Source: Pseudarthrobacter enclensis (lineage in GTDB: Bacteria > Actinomycetota > Actinomycetes > Actinomycetales > Micrococcaceae). Taken from it: DNA of 43,962 nucleotides. A model generated the notes under the pieces. That model did not search any database and was not told the DNA's origin. It saw nothing but the letters and a program-made list of their open reading frames with translations. The position numbers were made by a program, and so were the translations under genes. The DNA is taken from positions 1-43,962 of the forward strand of contig NZ_JAUSRE010000031.1 in assembly GCF_030811655.1 (NCBI RefSeq), written 5' to 3'. Shown piece after piece: positions 17,226 through 26,101 of the stretch. The number at the start of each line of letters is the position of its first letter. The stretch's first letter is position 1.

Positions 17226-17805
17226 CTACCCCTCAATGAGGTCACTCAGCTTCTGATAGCCATAGTTGCGCGGGTCCAGCGATGCTTGGTTACCTATTTG
17301 ATTTCCAACTGCGGTGAGGTGCGCCCAGCCGTCATCTCCACTAGCAGCTTCGACAGCGTTGCGTACCAGAAGCACAAGTCTGGCGTCGCCGCGCATCTCC
17401 TTCGTTCCACCAAGCCCGTCTAAAGACTTATCAGGGATCGTGTGGGGTTGCCCCAGTCCCTCGACATAAGTGAACAGCGAGCAAGCGTTAACGAACGGCT
17501 CCGGCGTTTTTCTCTCTCCAAATCCATACACCTTTAGTCGTAAGCAGGTCCATAGCATCAATCACCATCGCCATGTCAGCCGCATTCTTGCCAGTGCTGT
17601 ACGCGAATTGCTGCATGGGCCGTATCGCGTACGGATGGAGAGCAGCTTGCCATTGCTGCAGGTAGGGGCTCTTCCAGTCCCCATAAGCTCGCCGCACGTT
17701 GGCCACGCCGTGACGTGCAACTTCAGCAAGGACGAGATCGATCTTCGACGCTGGTGCGTTGTCGGCATCAATGAGCAAGGCAATGCGCTTCTCGTCAGGA
17801 TTCAC
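17226..17805 (-). pseudogene. NYN (LabA/PIN-like) plus OST-HTH gene with internal deletion
   Basis: The N-terminal half (GTG 17805) is a NYN ribonuclease domain: IALLIDADNAPASKID, 'RRAYGDWKSPYLQQW', 'NAADMAMVIDAMDLL'. The C-terminal half, in another frame, has 'VYGFGERKTPEPFVNAC' and an OST-HTH/LOTUS-like domain (ARLVLLVRNAVEAASGDDGW, then 'DPRNYGYQKLSDLIEG'). In intact LabA-like proteins ~35-40 residues, including the conserved SDSDF nuclease segment, lie between 'DAMDLL' and 'VYGFGE'. Here they are missing and the frame changes at about 17535-17545. The nuclease should be dead. Confidence 0.75.
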
Positions 17806-18239
17806 TTGTTGGTCACGCAGGGAGGCATTAGCCCGGTCAACTTGCTCGGATGCATCGTGAGTTGCACCTTGACAACGGAAACCTCTTGACCGTCATGAAC
17901 CTGAGGGTCAGATTAAAAGAGTGTCCTTAGCCGAACGGGTTTTCACGTGCGCACGCGCACGAAAGCCTTCCTCAGCTCCCGGGTACTTCCATGCGGGCGT
18001 CCGCCCTTCCCTGCCAGACAAACAGCTCGGGGGAGAAAAAGCCCGCCGATGGGGGATCGGCGGGCTTTCCGAAAACAGACGATACATGCAACGATTTTCA
18101 ACAACGAGTGGATTATTCGTCTAGGAAATCCAGGGAGAGAGCAATCGACCGCAAAATTATGAGGGGTGGCCTGCTAGCTGTTCGGGACTGTAAGAAAAAC
18201 GGTGTGTGAGGGTCCGGCCTGATCCGAAAGGAGACGGCC
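17806..18239. other. Intergenic region upstream of IS256 remnant
   Basis: No gene supported. It holds the 18.04 kb hairpin and, from about 18170, sequence that may include the left end of the IS256-type element (AAACGGTGTGTGAG just upstream of the ribosome site). The terminal repeat cannot be confirmed without its partner. Confidence 0.35.
18038..18068 (-). terminator. Strong hairpin terminator
   Basis: A perfect 13-bp stem, AAAGCCCGCCGAT (18038-18050) with ATCGGCGGGCTTT (18056-18068), and a 5-nt loop. Read on the minus strand it ends in a U-run. It may be the former terminator of the rraA unit now cut off by the IS256 fragment; that link is inference. Confidence 0.75.
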
Positions 18240-18458
18240 GTGTCAGAGTCTACGACCGAGATGACAGGGGTGATGATCGATCCTGTGACGGGAGAGATCA
18301 TCGATCAGAAGGAGCTTGCGGAGCGGTTGCTCGCGCAGGCCAAGGAGCAGGGCGTGAGCCTGGTGGGCCCTGGCGGGCTGCTGAACCAGCTCACGAGGAA
18401 TGTGCTGGAGACGGCGCTGGAAGCGGAACTAACCGAGCACCTGGGCCACGAGCATGGC
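18240..18458 (+). pseudogene. IS256-family transposase, N-terminal remnant
   Basis: GTG 18240 follows AAAGGAG. The 73 residues are the N-terminus of an IS256/mutator transposase (VGPGGLLNQLTRNVLETALE, then AELTEHLGHEHG). Homology stops exactly where the truncated rraA begins on the other strand. The DDE catalytic core and right end are absent, so the element is dead. Confidence 0.8.
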
Positions 18459-18868
18459 CCCCGTCTTTGCGCTCTTGCGCGGGTTGCCCCCAATGCCTTG
18501 ACGCCGAGGTCCAGCCGGGCCATTGCCTGGCGGTCACGGATGGCGCCATGAATCACGACACCGGCCCAGCCGTTTGCCACGGCACTTTCGGCGATCATGT
18601 CTCCCATCAATGCAGTTCCCAGGGATCCGCCGCCGTCCACTACCAGGACGCGTCCGTTTCCGGGGGAGGCCAGCGTCGCCTTCACCAGTGCGTTGTCCTG
18701 GAAGCAGCGGATGGTCCTGACCTGGCCGCTGAAGTGCGACCGTCCGCCGAAGGACTGAAACTGCACGGATACGGAGGCCACTTCATCGCCGCGATCGTCG
18801 TAAAGGTCTGCTGTATTGGAACCGGCCCCCGCAGCGGTGTTTTCAGGATTTTGGTATGGTACGGCCAT
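18458..18868 (-). pseudogene. RraA-family protein, C-terminally truncated
   Basis: ATG 18868 has AGGAG 5 nt upstream. The 137 residues match RraA (RNase E inhibitor / HMG aldolase fold): 'NTADLYDDRGDEV', 'CFQDNALVKATL', 'RVLVVDGGGSLGTALMGD', 'AVANGWAGVVIHGAIRD', 'LDLGVKALGATRAR'. About 25-35 C-terminal residues are lost at the join with the IS256 fragment. The G-x-x-x-G and R-D elements of the core remain, but the last strand is missing, so folding is doubtful. A second, more degraded copy lies at 43.5 kb. Confidence 0.8.
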
Positions 18869-19156
18869 GGGGTTCTCCTCTGGATTTCGTGAAGCGGTGA
18901 GACGGTCCAGTGCATGACAAACACGCTGGTGCTGCCCCACGATAGTTTTCATTTTCTGAGCAACAGACCCTTCTGGGGTCGGCGTGAGCTTCTCGAGACA
19001 GCCTTTGCCGAACCAGCTCAAAGAAAACATCTGTTGCTCGTGACCGGTTGCGGTGACCCAGTCTCCCTGGTCGCCGCCTGTCTCTTGGGCGCGTTTTCGC
19101 CACCACGCACGGCGGCCTTTCCCGCAAAAGTTACCGTGAGCAGCCCGGGGTAACGG
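18869..19156. other. rraA upstream region, partly shared with 43.7 kb
   Basis: Non-coding upstream of the truncated rraA. Segments such as the 'GCTGCCCCACGATAG' around 18930 recur in altered form near 43725, so the two rraA copies share ancestral upstream sequence. It also separates rraA from the convergent end of the acetate cluster. Confidence 0.45.
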
Positions 19157-19822
19157 TCAGCGTGGGTTGACGGGCAGGACGGTGCGTTGGTGGGTGGAGT
19201 TGGTGACGACGGCGAAGGACGCGTACCAGGCGAGGAGGGCTGTGAGGAGTCCTAGCCAGCCGCCTATCCTGGTGATGGTCACGGTGGCGGTGTAGGCGCC
19301 GATGGCGAGGGCGAAGAACGTCGGTGTCAGGGCGATAAAGACCAGGAACACGGCACGGTTTGTCCGGCGTGCGGCGACTGTCATGTAGAGGGTGAAGATT
19401 CCCCAGGCCAGGAGGAACACGCCGACGCCTTTGCCGGCGTCTTTCCCTGCCGCGGAGAGGTCGGTGAAGCGGGCGAGGAACCAGAACGCCATCCAGAAAG
19501 CGCCGTAAGAGCAGAAGGCTGTCGCGCCGAAGGTGTTGTTCTTGGCGAATTCCCAGATGCCTGCGGCGAATTGGGCGATGCCGCCGTAAAACAGGGCCAG
19601 GCCGAGCACCACGGGTTCCACGGTGGGCGGTAACAGGCCGGCGTTGACGGTGCTGAGGACGAACGTTGTCAGCGCGAACGCGGCCAGGCCCAGGGCGGCC
19701 GGGTCAGCGAAAACCGTGGCCCCTGCGATGGCGGCCGGTGCCGCTGTGGTGGGGGTGGCCGGCACCCGGTGGTGGTCTCCGGGGCCGGTAGAGCCCGGTC
19801 CTGCAATGGGTGCGTTGTTCAT
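19157..19822 (-). CDS. satP: Acetate/succinate uptake transporter, GPR1/FUN34/YaaH family
   Basis: 221 residues with about six transmembrane helices after a ~35-residue Pro/Ala-rich cytosolic N-terminus. The family signature is visible as 'FADPAALGLAAFALTTFVLS' (NPAPLGL-like), with 'LALFYGGIAQFAAGIWEF' and 'NTFGATAFCSYGAFWMAFW', both typical of SatP/YaaH acetate-proton symporters. The ATG overlaps the acs stop (ATGA), so it is co-translated with acetyl-CoA synthetase: uptake and activation of acetate in one operon. Plasma membrane. Symbol given by family and context. Confidence 0.9.
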   Translation of the reverse strand: MNNAPIAGPGSTGPGDHHRVPATPTTAAPAAIAGATVFADPAALGLAAFALTTFVLSTVNAGLLPPTVEPVVLGLALFYGGIAQFAAGIWEFAKNNTFGATAFCSYGAFWMAFWFLARFTDLSAAGKDAGKGVGVFLLAWGIFTLYMTVAARRTNRAVFLVFIALTPTFFALAIGAYTATVTITRIGGWLGLLTALLAWYASFAVVTNSTHQRTVLPVNPR

Positions 19823-21855
19823 CGTTGAACTCCTTTTTTGAGTGACTCGGTGATGGTGCCCATGATGCCGGCGTCGGCCAAGGTGGAAGAATCTCCGGCT
19901 TCGCGGCCTTCGGCAAGGTCCTGCAGCAGGCGGCGCATGATCTTGCCCGAGCGGGTCTTGGGCAGCTCGGGGACCACGAGGATGGTTTTGGGTTTGGCGA
20001 TGGGACCGATTTCTTTGCCGACATGCTCGCGCAGGGTCCGCACGATATCGTGATCCTCGGCCGCGGTCCCGCGGAGGATGACGAACGCGACGACGGCTTG
20101 TCCGGTGGTTTCGTCCGCGGCGCCGACCACGGCTGCTTCAGCTACGGAGGGGTGGCTGACCAGGGCGGATTCGATCTCGGTGGTGGAGAGCCGGTGTCCG
20201 GAGACGTTCATGACGTCGTCGACGCGGCCGAGCAGCCAGATGTCCCCGTCTTCGTCTTTTTTGGCACCGTCCCCGGCGAAATACATGTCCTGAAAACGGG
20301 ACCAGTAGGTCTCCTTGAACCGTTCGGGGTCACCCCAGATACCGCGGAGCATCGAGGGCCACGGTTCACGGATGACGAGGTAACCGCCGTGGCCGTTCGA
20401 GACGGATTGGCCGTTCTCATCGACGACGTCCGCGACGATGCCCGGCAGGGGGGTCTGGGCGGAGCCGGGTTTGGTGGCGGTCACTCCGGGGAGGGGGGCG
20501 ATCATGATGGCTCCGGTTTCGGTTTGCCACCAGGTATCGACGATCGGTGCCGGGTTGTCTTTCTGCTCGCCGTGCTTCCCGGCGTTGGAGCCGATGACTT
20601 CGCGGTACCACATCCAGGCTTCGGGGTTGATCGGTTCGCCGACCGAACCCAGGACCCGGATCGAGGACAGGTCGTACTTGGCCGGGATCTCCCGGCCCCA
20701 TTTCATGAAGGTCCGGATCGCGGTGGGGGCGGTGTAGAGGATGGAGACCTTGTATTTTTCCACTAGTTCCCACCAGCGGCCCTGGTGCGGGGAGTCCGGG
20801 GTGCCTTCGTAGATGAGTATGCTCGCGCCGTTGACCAGGGGACCGTAGGTGACGTAGGAGTGCCCGGTCACCCAGCCGATGTCCGCGGTGCACCAGTACA
20901 CGTCCGTGTCCGGTTTTAGGTCAAAGACGTTCTGGTGCGTGTAGGCGGTCTGGGTCAGGTAACCGCCGGTGGTGTGCAGGATGCCTTTGGGCTTGCCGGT
21001 GGTTCCGGAGGTGTAGAGGATGAACAGGGGCTGCTCGGAGTCGTGCCCGACGGGGATGTGCTCAGCGCTGGCCGCGTCCACGGTGTCCTCCCACCAGAGG
21101 TCCCGGCCCTCGGTCCATGCCACCGGTTCATTGTTGCGCCGCACGACGAGGACGTGACCCACTGTGTGCCCTTCGGCCTTCAATGCCTCATCGACGGCCG
21201 GTTTCAGCGCGCTGGGCTTGCCGCGGCGGTAGGTGCCGTCTGAGGTGATTACAAGCTTCGCTTGGGCGTCCTCGATGCGGTTGCGCAGTGCATCGGCGGA
21301 GAACCCGCCGAAGACGACGGAGTGGACGGCGCCGATCCGGGCGCAGGCCAGCATCGTGATGACCGCTTCGGGGATCATGGGCAGGTAGACCGCCACCCTG
21401 TCGCCCTTGGTCACCCCGAGGGATTCGAAGGCGTTGGCCGCCTTTTTTACTTCCTCGGTCAGCCGGGCGTAGGTGTAGGTGCGGGTATCGCCGGGTTCGC
21501 CCTCAAAGTAGATGGCCACCCGGTCCCCGAGACCGTTTTCGACGTGCCGGTCCAGTGCGTTGTAGGCGGCGTTGATCTGTCCGTCCACGAACCACTTCGC
21601 GAACGGCGGGTCGGTCCAGTCCAAGGCCTGGGTAAAGTCCCGGTCCCAGCTCAGCAGTTCCCGGGCCTGGCGGGCCCAGAAACCGGGCCGGTCCTTCTCT
21701 GCTTCCGCGTGGAGCCCGGGCCCGGCGACGGCGCCGGAAATGAACTCATCGCTGGGGGAGAACCGGCGGTTTTCGTGCATCAGGTTCTCCAGCGCGTCCC
21801 CGTGCCCGGATGAATCCGCGAGGACTGGCGGGCCTGTGACGTGGTTATCGGACAT
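19819..21855 (-). CDS. acsA: Acetyl-CoA synthetase (AMP-forming)
   Basis: 678 residues, normal length for Acs. The P-loop 'LFILYTSGTTGKPKGILHTT', 'YWCTADIGWVTGHSYVTYGPL', 'VDTWWQTETGAIM' and the C-terminal 'PKTRSGKIMRRLL' are all present. Lys638 in SGK is the usual adenylation/acetylation-controlled residue. It converts acetate, ATP and CoA to acetyl-CoA, AMP and PPi in the cytosol. It overlaps satP by 4 bp and lies ~220 nt after adenylate kinase, which can recycle its AMP. All catalytic motifs appear intact. Confidence 0.96.
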   Translation of the reverse strand: MSDNHVTGPPVLADSSGHGDALENLMHENRRFSPSDEFISGAVAGPGLHAEAEKDRPGFWARQARELLSWDRDFTQALDWTDPPFAKWFVDGQINAAYNALDRHVENGLGDRVAIYFEGEPGDTRTYTYARLTEEVKKAANAFESLGVTKGDRVAVYLPMIPEAVITMLACARIGAVHSVVFGGFSADALRNRIEDAQAKLVITSDGTYRRGKPSALKPAVDEALKAEGHTVGHVLVVRRNNEPVAWTEGRDLWWEDTVDAASAEHIPVGHDSEQPLFILYTSGTTGKPKGILHTTGGYLTQTAYTHQNVFDLKPDTDVYWCTADIGWVTGHSYVTYGPLVNGASILIYEGTPDSPHQGRWWELVEKYKVSILYTAPTAIRTFMKWGREIPAKYDLSSIRVLGSVGEPINPEAWMWYREVIGSNAGKHGEQKDNPAPIVDTWWQTETGAIMIAPLPGVTATKPGSAQTPLPGIVADVVDENGQSVSNGHGGYLVIREPWPSMLRGIWGDPERFKETYWSRFQDMYFAGDGAKKDEDGDIWLLGRVDDVMNVSGHRLSTTEIESALVSHPSVAEAAVVGAADETTGQAVVAFVILRGTAAEDHDIVRTLREHVGKEIGPIAKPKTILVVPELPKTRSGKIMRRLLQDLAEGREAGDSSTLADAGIMGTITESLKKGVQR

Positions 21856-22074
21856 GGGTAAACCCCTTCGTTTACGTTCATGGTGTTTTTACGTGCCTGC
21901 CTGGCACCGGGCCACGCACTATGTCCCCCGTCACACTGATTCGACCACACCCGCATCCGGCCGCAAAATCCCGGGATCCGCGCTGTCGGTCCTCACCAGG
22001 TTTCCGAAGAAGACAGGTATGGTCCTGCGCCCGCTCCCGGCCGGGGACCTCGCGCCAGTGGGTGTCGCGGGCGG

Positions 22075-22656
22075 TTAGCGCCGCCCGCTGGTGAGAGTGG
22101 TGGCACGCAGGACCCTCTCGCTCACGGTATCCACGGCGCCGAAGCCGTCAACGCGGACCAGTTGGCCGCGTTCGGCGTACCGGGTCAGGACGGCCTCGGT
22201 CTGCCCGTGATAAAGCGCCAGCCGGTGGCGGATGACTTTTTCGGTGTCATCGCTGCGTCCAGCGTCTTTTGCCCGGCCCAGCAACCGGCGCACGAGCTCC
22301 TCGTCCCCGGCACTGAGCTGAAGAACCAGGTCCAGTTCCTGCCCGTGGCCAGCAAGAATGTCATCGAGCTCTTCAACCTGGGCGACGGTGCGTGGGTAGC
22401 CGTCCAGCAGGAAGCCCTCCCGAGCATCGTCTTCCCCCAGCCGCGAACGCACCATGGCGTTCGTGATCTCATCAGGGACAAGATCACCGTTATCCAGATA
22501 GGCGGCCGCCGCAACACCCAGCGGTGTCCGGTCCCGGACGTTGGCACGGAAAATGTACCCGGTGGAAATCGGTGCCACGCCCAGGCTCGCGGAAAGTCTC
22601 TCCGCCTGGGTTCCCTTGCCCGAGCCGGGAGGGCCAATAATCAACATTCTCTTCAT
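22075..22656 (-). CDS. adk: Adenylate kinase (short-LID type), probable extra copy
   Basis: 193 residues from ATG 22656 (a long upstream open frame lacks coding character). The P-loop is GPPGSGKGT at 8-16. 'AQVEELDD', 'DLVPDEITNAMVRSRL' and 'GFLLDGYPRTVAQ' are AMP-binding features. The LID is short (RRLLGRAKDAGRSDDTEKVI), as usual in actinobacterial Adk. It catalyses ATP + AMP to 2 ADP. The essential adk normally lies with secY and ribosomal genes, so this one, between acs and aceB, is probably a paralog dedicated to the AMP made by Acs. That role is inferred from position. Confidence 0.9.
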   Translation of the reverse strand: MKRMLIIGPPGSGKGTQAERLSASLGVAPISTGYIFRANVRDRTPLGVAAAAYLDNGDLVPDEITNAMVRSRLGEDDAREGFLLDGYPRTVAQVEELDDILAGHGQELDLVLQLSAGDEELVRRLLGRAKDAGRSDDTEKVIRHRLALYHGQTEAVLTRYAERGQLVRVDGFGAVDTVSERVLRATTLTSGRR

Positions 22657-22859
22657 TCCTGGGGCCTTTCCTGGCGGGTCGTCGAAGCGGTAACAAATTC
22701 TGTGGACCGGGCAGCAGCCGTCGTGCGGCAGGGTGTCCCGGGACTGCCCGGGACACCCTGCCGTTTTATCGCGCGCGGTCAAGAACCCTCGCGCCCGGCG
22801 GTCGGGCTTCCTGTTGCGACGGAATGCGGGAGTTCTGAGCCCATCGCTGTCCGTGGACC

Positions 22860-24509
22860 TCAGCGGGCCACGGAGTTGGTGACGATCCGGTCGCTGGCTT
22901 CGTGCAGGTATCGGTCGTAGGCGGGCAGGGTCAGGAAATCCGGGAACTCCCGGCTGAGGGTGACTTCTTCGAAGATGTCGCGCGCGTCCTCGAACCGGTC
23001 GCCGTCGAAGCGCTCCAGTTTCGCGAATTCCTCGTCGAGGAGTTCCTCGACCCATTCGTGGCTGATGATCTCGCCGTGGTCGGTGATGGCCCGGGCGTAG
23101 ATCCACTGCCAGAGCTGGGACCGGGAAATTTCGGCGGTGGCGGCGTCCTCCATCAGGTTGTGGATGGTGACGGCGCCGTTGCCGCGGAGCCATGATTCGA
23201 GGTACCGGATGCCGACTTCGATGTTGTTCCGGATGCCGTGTTCGGTGATGGTGCCGTGCAGCGAGGCGATATCGATGAGACCGCGGTCATCGGGGGTGAC
23301 GTCCTCACGGAGCCGGTCCAGCTGGTTGGGCTTGGCCCCCAGGACGGCGTCGAACACTTCCCGGCACACGGGCACCAGGTCGGGGTGGGCCACCCAGGAG
23401 CCGTCGAAGCCGTCGTTCGCGTCCCGCAGTTTGTCGTCTCGGGTCTTTGCCAAAGCATCAGCATTCATTGGCGGGTCCCTCCTGCTGGGCACGAAGGCGG
23501 CAGGGCCGCCGATGGCCATGGCGCCGCGCTTGTGGCAGGCACGGACCAGCTGTTCGGTGTAGGCGCGCATGAACGGGGCCGTCATAGTCACCTGCGCCCG
23601 GTCCGGGAGGACGAACCGGGGGCCGCGGGTGCGGAAGTTCTTGATCAGGGAGAAGATGTAGTCCCAGCGGCCGGCGTTCAGGCCTGCGGCGTGGTCGCGG
23701 AGTTCATAGAGGATCTCCTCCATTTCGAACGCGGCCGTGATGGTCTCGATCAGCACGGTGGCGCGGATGGTGCCCTGCGGGATGTCCAGGAGGTCCTGGG
23801 CCAGAATGAAGATGTCGTTCCAGAGCCGGGCTTCGAGGTGGTTCTCGATCTTGGGCAGGTAGAAGTACGGGCCCTTGCCCTGGGCCAGGAGACGGCGGGC
23901 GTTGTGGAAGAATAACAGGCCGAAGTCCACGATGCCGCCGGCGATGGGCTGGCCGTCGATGAGCATGTGCTTCTCGGGCAGGTGCCAGCCGCGGGGGTGG
24001 ACCACGATGGTGGGCAGGTCGCCGGCCGCCTTTAGCTTGTATTCCTTGCCTTCTTCGGTGGTGAAGTCGATGCGGCGTTCCAGCGCGTCGGTGAGGTTCA
24101 GCTGGCCCTTGATGACGTTGCGCCAGGTGGGGGTGGAGGAGTCCTCCATGTCGGCAAGCCACACCTTGGCGCCGGAGTTCAGGGCGTTGATGGCCATCTT
24201 CTTGTCCACCGGACCTGTGATCTCCACGCGGCGGTCCTCCAGGCCCGGCGCCGGGGGAGCCACCCGCCAGGACGGATCGTTGCGGATGTGCTCGGTCTCC
24301 GGCAGGAAACGAGGGTCGGCGCCGGCAGCGATCTCGGCCCGCCGGCTGCGGCGCCCCTGCAGCAGCTCCTGCCGCCGGTCAGCGGTAGCCCGGTGCAGCT
24401 TCGCGACGAACTCCAGCGCGTCCGGAGTCAGAACCTCGTTCTGCCGGGAAACCGGCCGGGCCGTCAGCATGACCCCGTTGATCGTGTAGTCGTCAGTGAA
24501 GCTGTTCAT
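22860..24509 (-). CDS. aceB: Malate synthase A
   Basis: 549 residues from ATG 24509 (AAGGA ~9 nt upstream; a longer frame to 24641 is rejected). It matches malate synthase A: 'VWLADMEDSSTPTWRNVIKG', 'VHPRGWHLPEKH', 'GPYFYLPKIENHLEARLW', 'RATVLIETITAAFEMEEILY', the signature 'DHAAGLNAGRWDYIFS', and 'GSWVAHPDLV'. It condenses glyoxylate with acetyl-CoA to malate, the second step of the glyoxylate shunt. It follows aceA on the same strand 147 nt downstream across a hairpin, so it may have its own promoter. Confidence 0.96.
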   Translation of the reverse strand: MNSFTDDYTINGVMLTARPVSRQNEVLTPDALEFVAKLHRATADRRQELLQGRRSRRAEIAAGADPRFLPETEHIRNDPSWRVAPPAPGLEDRRVEITGPVDKKMAINALNSGAKVWLADMEDSSTPTWRNVIKGQLNLTDALERRIDFTTEEGKEYKLKAAGDLPTIVVHPRGWHLPEKHMLIDGQPIAGGIVDFGLLFFHNARRLLAQGKGPYFYLPKIENHLEARLWNDIFILAQDLLDIPQGTIRATVLIETITAAFEMEEILYELRDHAAGLNAGRWDYIFSLIKNFRTRGPRFVLPDRAQVTMTAPFMRAYTEQLVRACHKRGAMAIGGPAAFVPSRRDPPMNADALAKTRDDKLRDANDGFDGSWVAHPDLVPVCREVFDAVLGAKPNQLDRLREDVTPDDRGLIDIASLHGTITEHGIRNNIEVGIRYLESWLRGNGAVTIHNLMEDAATAEISRSQLWQWIYARAITDHGEIISHEWVEELLDEEFAKLERFDGDRFEDARDIFEEVTLSREFPDFLTLPAYDRYLHEASDRIVTNSVAR

Positions 24510-24601
24510 GGGAATTGTTCCTTGAAAGAGCTTTTGGGGGCGCGCCCTCGGACCAATGGGCCGTTGGGAGGCCATCCCGGCCGGGGGCGTGCTCAGGGAA
24601 C

Positions 24602-24649
24602 GGTGCAGGTGCCTTCTCCGGGACGGAGCCGGCACCCGCACCCTGCACC
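24602..24649 (-). terminator. Imperfect hairpin between aceA and aceB
   Basis: GGTGCAGGTGCC (24602-24613) pairs in two blocks with TGCACC (24644-24649) and GGCACC (24631-24636), leaving a 7-nt bulge. It is just downstream of the aceA stop (minus strand), so probably an attenuator or terminator. Confidence 0.45.
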
Positions 24650-24656
24650 TACGTGG

Positions 24657-25979
24657 TTAGTGGAACTGGCCTTCTTCGGTGGATCCCACCAAGGCCAGGG
24701 TGGAGGCGTTCGGGTTGAGCGCCGTGGAGATGGTGTCGAAGTAGCCGGTGCCGACTTCGCGCTGGTGTTTGGTTGCGGTGTAGCCGCGGGACTCGGAGGC
24801 GAATTCCTTTTTCTGGAGTTCGACGTAGGCGCTCATGCCTTCACGGGCGTAACCGTGGGCGAGGTCGAACATCGAGTAGTTCAGGGCGTGGAAGCCGGCC
24901 AGGGTGATGAACTGGAACGTGAAGCCCATGGCGCCGAGTTCACGCTGGAACTTGGCGATGGTGCCGTCGTCCAGGTGCTTGCGCCAGTTGAAGGACGGCG
25001 AGCAGTTGTAGGAAAGCATCTGGTCCGGGAACTCGGCCTTGACCGATTCGGCGAACTTGCGGGCCAGCTCCAGGTCAGGGGTGCCCGTTTCCATCCAGAT
25101 GAGGTCGGAGTACGGGGCGTAGGCCTTGGCGCGGGCGATGCAGGGTTCGACGCCGTTGCGGACCTTGTAGAAGCCTTCCGGGGTGCGCTCGCCGGTGATG
25201 AATTCCTGGTCGCGCTCGTCGACGTCGGAGGTGATCAGGGTGGCTGCCTCGGCGTCGGTGCGGGCGATGACGACGGTGGGGGTGCCGGCGACGTCGGCTG
25301 CGAGGCGGGCGGCGTTCAGGGTGCGGACGTGCTGCTGGGTGGGGATCAGCACCTTGCCGCCGAGGTGGCCGCACTTCTTCTCCGATGCGAGCTGGTCTTC
25401 CCAGTGAACACCGGAGGCGCCGGCCTGGATCATGGATTTCATGAGTTCGTAGGCGTTCAGCGGGCCGCCGAAGCCGGCTTCGGCGTCGGCCACGATCGGC
25501 ACCAGCCAGTCCTGCACGGTCTGGATGCCTTCGGAGAATTCGATCTGGTCGGCGCGGAGCAGTGCGTTGTTGATGCGGCGGACCACTGTGGGGACCGAGT
25601 TGGCGGGGTACAGGGACTGGTCCGGGTAGGTGTGGCCCGAGTTGTTGGCGTCCGCCGCAACCTGCCAGCCCGAGAGGTAGATGGCACGGAGTCCGGCCTT
25701 GACCTGCTGTACGGCCTGGTTGCCCGTCAGGGCGCCAAGGGCGTTGGTGTAGCCGCCGGTCTTGTGCTCCTCGGTGAGCTGCTTCCACAGCTTTTCCGAA
25801 CCACGGCGGGCCAGGGTGTGCTCTTCGGAGACGCGGCCGCGGAGGCGGACGACGTCGGAGGCTGAGTAGTCCCGGGTCACACCTTCCCAGCGGGGGTTGG
25901 CGGCCCACTCGAGCTCCAGGGCGGCGGCCTGCTCTTCGGGCGTCTGCTGGGTGGGCTCAAAAGCTGCAGTCATCGTCAT
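24657..25979 (-). CDS. aceA: Isocitrate lyase
   Basis: 440 residues from ATG 25979 with GAAGGAGA just upstream. The catalytic signature KKCGH is at 201-205 (Cys203). Also present: 'RAIYLSGWQVAADANN', 'PIVADAEAGFGGPLNAYELM', 'GVHWEDQLASEKKCGH', 'VIARTDAEAATL', 'SYNCSPSFNWRKHLDD'. It cleaves isocitrate to glyoxylate and succinate. It is the first gene of the minus-strand glyoxylate unit, divergent from the CoA-transferase across a 420-nt regulatory region. Length is normal for the ~430-residue class. Confidence 0.97.
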   Translation of the reverse strand: MTMTAAFEPTQQTPEEQAAALELEWAANPRWEGVTRDYSASDVVRLRGRVSEEHTLARRGSEKLWKQLTEEHKTGGYTNALGALTGNQAVQQVKAGLRAIYLSGWQVAADANNSGHTYPDQSLYPANSVPTVVRRINNALLRADQIEFSEGIQTVQDWLVPIVADAEAGFGGPLNAYELMKSMIQAGASGVHWEDQLASEKKCGHLGGKVLIPTQQHVRTLNAARLAADVAGTPTVVIARTDAEAATLITSDVDERDQEFITGERTPEGFYKVRNGVEPCIARAKAYAPYSDLIWMETGTPDLELARKFAESVKAEFPDQMLSYNCSPSFNWRKHLDDGTIAKFQRELGAMGFTFQFITLAGFHALNYSMFDLAHGYAREGMSAYVELQKKEFASESRGYTATKHQREVGTGYFDTISTALNPNASTLALVGSTEEGQFH

Positions 25980-26040
25980 AATCTCCTTCGATGGCCCGGT
26001 AACTGGGCGCTGAATCTTTTCCGTGAGGTCTACTTTTCTT

Positions 26041-26101
26041 CACTTGCAAGGGACTTACTAGGGGAAAACGGTGGAAAGAAATGCTATTCTTCCCGCATCC
26101 T
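26041..26101. promoter_or_regulatory. Divergent promoter region with imperfect palindrome
   Basis: Between aceA (minus) and the CoA-transferase (plus), GGAAAGAA (26073-26080) faces TTCTTCC (26087-26093), pairing with one bulged A. A CTTGCAAG at 26043-26050 is palindromic and loosely recalls RamB-type TTTGCAA sites of corynebacteria. Position suits acetate-responsive control; the regulator is unknown. Confidence 0.3.

Noticed and set aside
19838..21813. Long plus-strand frames opposite acs (up to 247 codons)
   Set aside because: Gly/Val/Asp-rich shadows of a strongly coding high-GC gene; no independent motif.
22657..23193. Long upstream extension of the adenylate kinase frame
   Set aside because: Rich in Arg/Pro/His and antisense to malate synthase; a typical high-GC shadow. 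The P-loop places the true start at 22656.
23238..25865. Very long plus-strand frames opposite aceB and aceA (up to 525 codons)
   Set aside because: Antisense shadows. The minus-strand enzymes carry complete catalytic signatures.
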